From: Alphaproteobacteria bacterium CG11_big_fil_rev_8_21_14_0_20_39_49
GTDB taxonomy: Bacteria; Pseudomonadota; Alphaproteobacteria; Rickettsiales; UBA6187
Assembly (NCBI GenBank): GCA_002787635.1
Contig: PCXK01000028.1
Span: 57,909-121,908, forward strand
DNA: 64,000 bases
Direction: 5' to 3'
The notes beneath the pieces are model-generated. The model saw nothing but the letters and a program-made list of their open reading frames with translations. It was not told where the DNA came from and did no database searches. The translations under genes were made by a program, and so were the position numbers. Positions 53,669-61,693 of the stretch are shown piece after piece (within the stretch, counting starts at the first letter, position 1; each line of letters starts with the position of its first letter).

Positions 53669-56600
53669 TTACTCATCATCTTTTTTATCCGAGTCTTTGC
53701 TTTGCTTGTCTCGTTCACTTTGTTCAAGCCTTTTCCTACGTAATTTTTCTCGCTCTTCTTCCTCTTGTCTACGCATTTTTTCAGAATAAACTAAATCACC
53801 CTCATATTCCCTTACATCTTGGTCCAATTCAAGAAGAGGCTTATTCTTCTCTTGTTGAGATTGAGATTTTCTATCTTGCTCTCTAGCACGCCGTGCTTCA
53901 TTTTCCATCTCTTTGTCAATCCATTTTCCGTCATCAACTTCAGATTTCTTCTCTGCTTTTTTACTATCATACGCGTATGAAACTCCGGCACTTGCTTTTT
54001 GTCTTTCCGTCAAACCTTCAACCAACACCGCTTGCATACTAGACGGTATCTGCCTGAATTCATTTGAATCAACAAAGTCTGCAATTCTATTTTGCAAAGG
54101 AGTATTATTACTTATATCGCTATTACCTACCAAGCGTAACAATTCGTCAGCTTCTATAATTGCGTCAACCTCGGATTTTGTATTGCCGAGAGCCGTTCCC
54201 GATGTCCGCAATTGTTCGGCAGCCAGCCCGAAGACTGCGGCAGCTCCCTTATCATTTGACTTAACATATGAATCCAGAAGAAGAGAGCCTACACCATTAG
54301 ATATTGTAGCTTCCTGCTTCTCAGATTCTTTTAGTGCCGAATATAAGGCAGCCTGCATATCTATAGGCAACAACTCAAACTTACCGGATTCAATAAAACC
54401 AAGTGCCTCACGTCTTTGAGCTAAAGTTAAATTATTGACATCAATTGCACCATCTGTAAATCCAAGTTTATCTAATAATGTTTTAGCCCTTGCTACCGCT
54501 TCATCAACGGCACTTTGAGCAGGCTTGTTTTTAGCAGATAAATCCCTATAAAGAGAAATAGGATTTCTTAACACCTTCTTAGAATCGGTTAAACCCGCTC
54601 CTCTACCGAATCTATTAATAATATCCAAGTCTTTACTTGACTTAGCCTGTTTCAGTATTGAAGCTTCTAATACGTTACGCGCATTATCGTTATTATTAAC
54701 CTGATTCAGCAATTTGTTTAATAAAGGCCCTCCATCGCTTTGGGTGCGAGCTTTTAACATAGCAATATCCAGTAAGACTCTACCCTCTTTAGTCCTCATC
54801 ATATCCGACAGACCTTTTTCAAGTAGGTTAGCTCCACCGCCTTTAGCAGCAGATTGTTTCAACGCCTGATTAAGAAGGCTTGCACCGGCATCACGGCCTG
54901 CCAGTCTTTCCATCATTGTTTTATCGCTGCTATTTTGAGCAGCCTTTAATATTGATTGCTCTAATAAGCTCTTCGCTCCTTTATCTTTACCGACTTCCCA
55001 TAAAGCCTTTTCAAGAAGGCTTCCGTTGCTACCGCCTTTACTATCGGCAGCCTTTATAATAGCCGCTTCTAATAAATTCTTAGCACCTTTATTTTTGGAC
55101 ATATCCGCAAGGGCTTGATCAAGTAGGTTCTTACCGCCACCTTTAGCAGCAGAATCGGCAAGAGCCTTATCAAGTAAACTCAACCCTCTGCCTTTAGCAT
55201 CTTTTATGGATTTCTCTAAGAAACTTACACCACCATTATTTGCAAGAACATCTCGAAGCGACCTATCCAATATACTTAAACCACCGGTATTACGAGCCTC
55301 TATCATAGATTTATCTAAAAGACTTAGACCGCCGCCCTTAGCAGCACCATCTCTCAACGCCCTTTCCAAGAAGCTTAAGCTTTCACCACCGCTTTGAGCG
55401 GATTTTCTTATAGCCTCTTCAAGAAGATTCTTGCCTTCTCTTACACCGTCCCTTAAGCCGCCTACTTTATCTCTTCCCAAATTCTCAAGATCTCTTAAAC
55501 CTCCGACTCCTTCTCTAATATCATCACTATCTTGTTTCCTTCTGATACTAGCCTCTATAGTACCCTCATCAGCCAAACCGGCAAGAGCAGACTTAGCTCC
55601 GGCCTTCTTCAACAAGTTCTGACCGCTCTCCATTAGAGGATTCTTATCTTCTTTTATCATACCGTCCTGAATGATGCCCATTTCTCTTGTTCTTATGCTC
55701 ATACCTTTAGCACCTGTCAGCTCGACCATAGTAGCTCTTTTTATTTTTCTAGGAGGAGCAAAACCTCTTGTGGAATAAGCACCGTCCCAAAAACTTAGCA
55801 CTTCATCCATTAGATTTTTTGTATTTTGCGATTTTCCTATATTCCACGCTTTAGCTGAAAATTCTTTAAATCCTGACATAATTGTATGGGTCAATCCCAT
55901 AGCAGGACCGAATATATTAGCAGTATCACTCGGAGAACCTCCTTTTAACGCTTTAGCCATTTCAGGAACAAAATCCATAAACGCTAACATTAATAGGACG
56001 GCTACCATAAACACCAGAAAATCAGTGAATGACAAGAAATTTTTTTCAGTTTGATATAATGCTATTTTTTCCCTATCAAATATCGGATCTAAATACGGCA
56101 CATCTTCATATCTGAAGGCCATTTCAGGATCTCTTCCGGCACCACCGGGGTCTCTAAAGCCGTTTTGGTCAACATCCATCCATATATTTGTCATATGGGT
56201 ACTGATATCAGGCATCCAGAATTTCAGGTTAAATAAGTGGAAATGGTGTGATATATTTTTATTAACACCTAAAAAGTCAAAATCAGCATATACATTCCAG
56301 CATACTTTATAACCGATGGTTTGCTCCATATATGAAATTATCAAAGCTGCAAACATACCTAACGCAGCCATAAGAAGCAAAATCTGTATCCCTGCCGAAA
56401 CAAGAGAGTTGAACCACTCAACCGTTAAATGCTTAGTTTTCTCAAATAACATTGTAATTAGGAAGAAAGGAGCCAATGATATTAAAATAGCAATAGAGAT
56501 AAAACCTATTATATAAACAATAATCGCTTTAATAACCGCAAAAAGGAATAATATCATAGCAAGATATAAAAATATTATAAATATTATTCCCAACGGAAAA

Positions 56601-58303
56601 TTAGAGAACAGAGTCGAGCTTATTTTAGCTGCCGTTTCACCGGAGAATAATCTGGCTAACAATGCATCCATAGAATACCAAGGACTTTGCGGGTCATAAT
56701 TTTGCCAAGGATTCAACAACAGCGATCCTATACTGTCTACACCGTCAATAAATGCCTGAAACAGGAAGTTGTTGAAGAAATCCCAACTGTCAGGACCTAT
56801 CAGGGATATTATGACTGCAACCTTAAACATCCGTATAACCGCATCTTTTCTATACTCCTCCTGACTTCTTGCTCCTATAATCAAACTATATCCATATATT
56901 ATCATATAAAGAACAAGCAATGCTCTTATTAGATATATAAACTCGGCATGATTAACTATACCTTCGTAAATCCTTCTCATTATCTCTTTGACCGGCTCTA
57001 GAAAAAAATCTACGATCTTTTCAACAGGACCTGAATTGGGACTACGGGTTCCCTCTTTAAGTTTTACGGTATACTCACCCGTGTTATCATTATAATATCT
57101 GTCAACTATCTTAAAGAACAACTGGTCGCCCGTATATGCCTCGGGGAACTCCATGACTACCTGCCCCCTTGCAAGATAGCCGTCCAATCCTCTTGCCATA
57201 TTATGGGCATTCGACACATTACTTGTCGCCTGATCGATAAGAGACTGACCTTCAAAAGTTTTTGATGGTGCGGTAACAGACTCATCGCTTGTAATACCGG
57301 GTCTTTTGGAATCAGGTATATGATAAGTAGCTATTACATCACTATCGGTTGCGTTACCGCTATCATCATTTGGAGCAAAACCTACATACAATCCCATTCC
57401 ATAACGGAAATAGCACGGCGTAAATCCGTTAGTCTTATCAATCGCCTCATATTGAGGATCGTTAGCCCCTTGTGCTACATAAGTATTAATTGCGGGATTC
57501 GGAGCTATAGGAGGACGTGTAGCGTTTTGTGAGCTGGGAGCTGTTTGTATGTTAAAATTCTCAGGATTAAGAATTAATCGATAATTAAAATTATGGTCAA
57601 GATAATATAACGTATCGGTATCATCATAATGCTGCCACAGAACACTCGGTGACAAGTCAAAATGACCTGCATTGGTTCCATTGTCACCAAAAACCGTCAT
57701 TGAGGGAGCGTTATTTCTTGTAGGACCTTCATTATTTGTAACCTTGTACTTACACTCCCTATCTTCCACACTTTGACCCGCATCATACGCAGTAACATCT
57801 CCTTCGGGCTTGGTAGAAGAATAATTAACCTCTCCACCGAACCAAGATGTCCACTGATCCGATTTACCGACGGTCATAACAATAGGGACAAGATTACGGT
57901 CTAAGATAACTTGACCGCTATCAATAGCCCTTACATGCTGATCCGGATAAGAGCCGTAAACAGCACCATTTGTCGCAGCGGAATTTGAAACATAGTCATC
58001 TTTTGCCTTATAATATAGCGAGTAGTCAGGAGCATATTGCTCTTTAGGTCCGACAGTCTTCTCCATATCTTTTTTATCAATAAATCCGCCATATTGCTTG
58101 ACGATACTCTCCGTATCGGCAGGAACCAATACTTTTGCGTATCCCCAGTCATCAGCTTCAACACACTCTAAACCACCGGAACCACAATCTCTCTTACAGT
58201 GCTTACCGCCTGCATCACATTGCCTTTTACACACTTCTCTACCACAACCGCTTGCGAGCAGTAAAATAAAGATGCAAATTAAATTTAGTAATGTTTTCAT
58301 CAT
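53669..58303 (-). CDS. VirB6-family T4SS protein, giant lipoprotein with C-terminal repeat array
   Basis: The ORF opens at 58324; the ATG at 58303 (MMKTLLNLICIF) gives a cleaner lipoprotein signal ending LASGC. A Cys-rich segment (CKRQCDAGGKHCKRDC) and ECVEADDWG follow. About 400 residues of exported domain precede a VirB6/TrbL core of 6-8 membrane segments (about 455-830 in the 1551-residue frame) with FNNFLFQAFIDGVDSIGSLLLNP. Beyond it lie about 15 copies of a 17-18-residue repeat (about 960-1230; G..LL[ED].A[LI]...A...KG), a helical domain, and a charged Gln/Glu/Lys/Arg tail. VirB6 forms the inner-membrane channel of type IV secretion; giant tandem versions are typical of Rickettsiales. 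It is the last of at least three. Confidence 0.9.
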   Translation of the reverse strand: MMKTLLNLICIFILLLASGCGREVCKRQCDAGGKHCKRDCGSGGLECVEADDWGYAKVLVPADTESIVKQYGGFIDKKDMEKTVGPKEQYAPDYSLYYKAKDDYVSNSAATNGAVYGSYPDQHVRAIDSGQVILDRNLVPIVMTVGKSDQWTSWFGGEVNYSSTKPEGDVTAYDAGQSVEDRECKYKVTNNEGPTRNNAPSMTVFGDNGTNAGHFDLSPSVLWQHYDDTDTLYYLDHNFNYRLILNPENFNIQTAPSSQNATRPPIAPNPAINTYVAQGANDPQYEAIDKTNGFTPCYFRYGMGLYVGFAPNDDSGNATDSDVIATYHIPDSKRPGITSDESVTAPSKTFEGQSLIDQATSNVSNAHNMARGLDGYLARGQVVMEFPEAYTGDQLFFKIVDRYYNDNTGEYTVKLKEGTRSPNSGPVEKIVDFFLEPVKEIMRRIYEGIVNHAEFIYLIRALLVLYMIIYGYSLIIGARSQEEYRKDAVIRMFKVAVIISLIGPDSWDFFNNFLFQAFIDGVDSIGSLLLNPWQNYDPQSPWYSMDALLARLFSGETAAKISSTLFSNFPLGIIFIIFLYLAMILFLFAVIKAIIVYIIGFISIAILISLAPFFLITMLFEKTKHLTVEWFNSLVSAGIQILLLMAALGMFAALIISYMEQTIGYKVCWNVYADFDFLGVNKNISHHFHLFNLKFWMPDISTHMTNIWMDVDQNGFRDPGGAGRDPEMAFRYEDVPYLDPIFDREKIALYQTEKNFLSFTDFLVFMVAVLLMLAFMDFVPEMAKALKGGSPSDTANIFGPAMGLTHTIMSGFKEFSAKAWNIGKSQNTKNLMDEVLSFWDGAYSTRGFAPPRKIKRATMVELTGAKGMSIRTREMGIIQDGMIKEDKNPLMESGQNLLKKAGAKSALAGLADEGTIEASIRRKQDSDDIREGVGGLRDLENLGRDKVGGLRDGVREGKNLLEEAIRKSAQSGGESLSFLERALRDGAAKGGGLSLLDKSMIEARNTGGLSILDRSLRDVLANNGGVSFLEKSIKDAKGRGLSLLDKALADSAAKGGGKNLLDQALADMSKNKGAKNLLEAAIIKAADSKGGSNGSLLEKALWEVGKDKGAKSLLEQSILKAAQNSSDKTMMERLAGRDAGASLLNQALKQSAAKGGGANLLEKGLSDMMRTKEGRVLLDIAMLKARTQSDGGPLLNKLLNQVNNNDNARNVLEASILKQAKSSKDLDIINRFGRGAGLTDSKKVLRNPISLYRDLSAKNKPAQSAVDEAVARAKTLLDKLGFTDGAIDVNNLTLAQRREALGFIESGKFELLPIDMQAALYSALKESEKQEATISNGVGSLLLDSYVKSNDKGAAAVFGLAAEQLRTSGTALGNTKSEVDAIIEADELLRLVGNSDISNNTPLQNRIADFVDSNEFRQIPSSMQAVLVEGLTERQKASAGVSYAYDSKKAEKKSEVDDGKWIDKEMENEARRAREQDRKSQSQQEKNKPLLELDQDVREYEGDLVYSEKMRRQEEEEREKLRRKRLEQSERDKQSKDSDKKDDE
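54640..55440 (-). repeat. Protein-coding degenerate repeat array within the VirB6-like gene
   Basis: Consecutive units such as GLSLLDKALADSAAKGG, GKNLLDQALADMSKNKG, AKNLLEAAIIKAADSKG, GSLLEKALWEVGKDKG and GASLLNQALKQSAAKGG share a Leu-Leu-acidic-x-Ala-Leu/Ile core with Gly/Lys linkers. About 15 units can be counted. Each would form one short amphipathic helix, so the array could be a helical solenoid or an oligomerising stalk. The DNA is diverged between units, which argues for old duplication under selection. Confidence 0.75.
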
Positions 58304-58377
58304 AATATTTACAAAATAATCCAAAATACCTTTTTAAAAACTTCTCTCCCTGTGCTTTATTGTACCACAATTAAAAC

Positions 58378-61300
58378 TTATTTTTTAAAGTTTTTAGTAA
58401 TCGGTTTTATTATCCCTCCGTTTAGAGCTCCAAGTGCTCCCCGTCCTACTTTACCGGCGGCCGTATTACCTGAGGCAAATCCTTTAGCAGCTCCCATAGC
58501 TGCGGAAGTACCCATGGTTATGGCGGCTTTTCCGTATCCGGCAAATTTATTTAAGGTTTGCCCTGCCGCAGAAGCTAACGATCCTACGGTACTACCGAAC
58601 ATCAATTCAGAAGTCAGGTCGGCCATCCATTTAACAAAATTCAGTAACGCCGTTAAAATAATTAGATATATCAACATCATAAAGAACTGTATCGGCATTT
58701 CTAATCTACCCTGAGGAGAATTTGCCCCTTCGGCAGAAGGCAGATAGAAATTAAACAACGGGCGATTGATATTTATTATACCACCGACCGTAACATCAAG
58801 GTTCCAAACCGTATCCCAGCATACACGGTAATATAGTAACGAATATATTGCCGAATATACAAACACGTTAAATATCGCAAGTGCAGTAACAACCAGAACA
58901 GGTTGTAATGTGTAATTAATAAGGTTTTTAATCCATCCGTCAAACAGCGGTCTGGTTCTGTCGAATAACATAAATGTTAAGAATATAGGGGCAACTATCA
59001 ATAAAAGGGCTATAGCCAGATTTGCTAAAAGATACAATATCATCGCCTTAAAGATAGCAAGTATGAATATTACCATTCCAAATAATATCAAAATTATGTA
59101 AATAAAGCCTACAGGACTTGCGAATAATAGACCTGCAATTTTTATCCAAGTAGCTTTATTAAATAGCGTATCAATCGTTATGTCCGTAAATTTGAAAACA
59201 CTAAAGTCATCAGGCACTGCACCAAGAGGGTTAAAACCGGTATTTAAACTACCCATACTATCATACAGATCAGAAGACAAAGTATGACCCGTAAAGTCTC
59301 CGCTTAACAAAAATATCAGATCGTCGACACCGTCAACAAAAAGTCGGAATAAAAAGTTATTAAAGAAGTCCCAGCTATCAGGAATAAACAACACTGAAAT
59401 AATTGACATTTTTATTATACGTTTCAAGAAATCACCATAGTCATCATTAACCATTCCAAGCATGAACCTAAAGGAATAAAGGATAATGTATAGAATCAAC
59501 ACCGCCCTTAATATGTTAAGGAACGGACTTACGGTAACACCGTCATAAGATAATACCCCGCCACTTCCTACCAAAACCAAGTACATCCTTTCGGCTATTC
59601 CCGGATGCCAAGCCTCTATTACATGTCCTGTAGTTGCACCGGTATTATCTCTCCACTCCTGAACATCTCCATACATATCTCGGAAAACAGGATCCGTACT
59701 AACCACCATACCGTCTTCGGTAGTATAACTTCCTATGGTATTGCAAGTAGCCTCATCAATGGAGTAGTCTAACTGCTCTTTGGATATATAGGTAGTTTGA
59801 GGATTACCGTTAGCGTCAGTATAATTAACTGTGTTAGCTCTACAATACCCGAATATCATACCTTTAATAGGATTAATAATCTTTTGCGTAAAGTCAGAAA
59901 AGTCCGAGCTTACTTTTGTAGTTCTTATCTTTACTTTATACGAACCGAAATTATCTCCGTAATAACCCGGTTGAGGGTGTAATGGAGAAATAGTATTGTC
60001 CCTTATTTCAAACCATAATTCTTGAACTCCAGCACCCGGTAAAGGAGCTTCGTATTTACCAGGACCTTTATAAAAAGCCGGATATGTAGGAAGAGCAGGA
60101 GGAGGTGGTTGAGGAAACGCCTCCGGTCTCATATCCATATTAACTTGGTCACCGGTACCTACCGTATATTTCACATACTGCACAGGTAAACCGCTCCAAC
60201 CGTCTATCACAAGGTCACATACCCCGGGGTTAACAGGCGAACACCCTTCAGGGGTAGTCTGGTTTTCAATTGTAGCTTGCCCCGGACCAAGACGCATATG
60301 CATATGCTCACCAAAAGTACCTATACATCCCTGACCTATTGCTATCTCATAACCACCATCATTGGGATTATCTCCGGTAAAATTATTACCGTCATCGGCA
60401 TTGCCGTCATCATTACCGCCGTCATACTCATTATCCACCCAGTGATCCTTATTTGCATGTGTAGACCACGGATGCTCCCTACATTTCTTGCCTAAAGCAG
60501 TCTCCGCACCGGGGAACTCCTGCAATCTTCCCGCAGCTCCGCAAGCTGCAATTGAAGCAGTTACACAAACCTGATACATTCCAAGCCATGCAACCGGAAT
60601 ACAACGAGTTGCTATAGGACCGAGTCCGCAGGCAAAACATTTACCGCTAAAAGGTATATCACCACCGCTCCAAGCATATTTACCCAGCCACGGGGAAAAC
60701 CGTTCATCTCCGCTATTATCAAGCCCCCTTGCTTCTGCTGTTCTTGCATATTTCATCCATATATGACCGTCCTGTGCTGCTGTTCCTTTAAAACCGCCGG
60801 CATTATCACCTACCGTACCGTTGTCAAATAGTTCGAAAAACTGAGGGAAATCACTGGTAATATAAGCCTTCCTGTTCGTTTCTAATTCAGGCGCCATAAT
60901 ACATGTATTCATAATATCGGCATCAGGTGCGGACGGGTCACACATATCTCTTGTAGTAGCACCGTCTGATCCGGCAAGCCTGATAAAACTGCACGTACCG
61001 GGTGTCACCGTAGGGTCACAAACCGTTCCGGGTTCAGCAGTATTCCTAACCGCACCGTACCACCAAACATCATTAGGAGGTGCATCTTCACCGATATACA
61101 CATACAACCCCTCACCTTCTCTTTGAGTGCCGGTTCTATCATCGTAATTACCTTTTACAAGCATACTCAGCTTGTCACCGACTCCCACCTCCATCGGTGT
61201 TCTGGCACCGGGAGGAGATAAAGGCGTATATTCCAGACGCTGCCAGCTAGGGTTTCGAGGATCTATCCCATGCATTTCTGTGATTTCAAGACCGTTTTCA

Positions 61301-61635
61301 TTTTTAAGATTATAGTCCTGACCTTTAAAGACTCTATCGCCGGAACAAAGGTCAATTACACCGCTTATATCTACTTTAATATCTTCTCCGGCAAGGACTG
61401 ATATACCTGAATATGTAAATTGTTCATTTGCATGGACTATTATCTCCCTGCTTTCAATATTTCCCCATTCATCTTCATTAACACATTCAGGAGCCCCAGG
61501 TGGCACACCACAAGACGATAAAAGAAGCATACCTACAAACAAACATAATTTTTCAGTAAACGCCCTTGAGCTTCCACTAAAAGATAATGTTTCAAAATAT
61601 TCCTTAAATCTGTTCATATACTTCATTATTACCAT
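58378..61635 (-). CDS. VirB6-family T4SS protein with large exported N-terminal domain
   Basis: The 1085 residues start with a lipoprotein signal whose hydrophobic part is about 29-41, ending LLSSC (Cys42), then PECVNEDEWG, the same short motif as in the downstream paralogue. Nearly 650 residues of probably extracytoplasmic sequence, rich in Gly, Asp, Pro and Cys, follow. The VirB6/TrbL membrane core (about 715-1010) includes FNNFLFRLFVDGVDDLIFLLSG and LFDRTRPLFDGWIKNLINYTLQPVLV. The C-terminus (about 1015-1085) is short and Gly/Ala-rich. ATGs at residues 1, 4 and 7 are all possible starts. It is 53-74 bp upstream of the next VirB6 gene. Confidence 0.9.
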   Translation of the reverse strand: MVIMKYMNRFKEYFETLSFSGSSRAFTEKLCLFVGMLLLSSCGVPPGAPECVNEDEWGNIESREIIVHANEQFTYSGISVLAGEDIKVDISGVIDLCSGDRVFKGQDYNLKNENGLEITEMHGIDPRNPSWQRLEYTPLSPPGARTPMEVGVGDKLSMLVKGNYDDRTGTQREGEGLYVYIGEDAPPNDVWWYGAVRNTAEPGTVCDPTVTPGTCSFIRLAGSDGATTRDMCDPSAPDADIMNTCIMAPELETNRKAYITSDFPQFFELFDNGTVGDNAGGFKGTAAQDGHIWMKYARTAEARGLDNSGDERFSPWLGKYAWSGGDIPFSGKCFACGLGPIATRCIPVAWLGMYQVCVTASIAACGAAGRLQEFPGAETALGKKCREHPWSTHANKDHWVDNEYDGGNDDGNADDGNNFTGDNPNDGGYEIAIGQGCIGTFGEHMHMRLGPGQATIENQTTPEGCSPVNPGVCDLVIDGWSGLPVQYVKYTVGTGDQVNMDMRPEAFPQPPPPALPTYPAFYKGPGKYEAPLPGAGVQELWFEIRDNTISPLHPQPGYYGDNFGSYKVKIRTTKVSSDFSDFTQKIINPIKGMIFGYCRANTVNYTDANGNPQTTYISKEQLDYSIDEATCNTIGSYTTEDGMVVSTDPVFRDMYGDVQEWRDNTGATTGHVIEAWHPGIAERMYLVLVGSGGVLSYDGVTVSPFLNILRAVLILYIILYSFRFMLGMVNDDYGDFLKRIIKMSIISVLFIPDSWDFFNNFLFRLFVDGVDDLIFLLSGDFTGHTLSSDLYDSMGSLNTGFNPLGAVPDDFSVFKFTDITIDTLFNKATWIKIAGLLFASPVGFIYIILILFGMVIFILAIFKAMILYLLANLAIALLLIVAPIFLTFMLFDRTRPLFDGWIKNLINYTLQPVLVVTALAIFNVFVYSAIYSLLYYRVCWDTVWNLDVTVGGIININRPLFNFYLPSAEGANSPQGRLEMPIQFFMMLIYLIILTALLNFVKWMADLTSELMFGSTVGSLASAAGQTLNKFAGYGKAAITMGTSAAMGAAKGFASGNTAAGKVGRGALGALNGGIIKPITKNFKK

Positions 61636-61693
61636 TCTACCAAAAAACTATTTTATGATAAACAACATAAAATTAATTAGTTAACTTTTTCTC

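Noticed and set aside
53913..54419. Plus-strand 168-residue ORF
   Set aside because: Antisense to the C-terminal part of the 1551-residue VirB6-like gene, with no ribosome-binding site or domain.
54640..55440. Recent DNA-level tandem duplication in the VirB6 repeat array
   Set aside because: The units are similar only at protein level; the nucleotide sequences are too diverged for recent duplication or assembly error.
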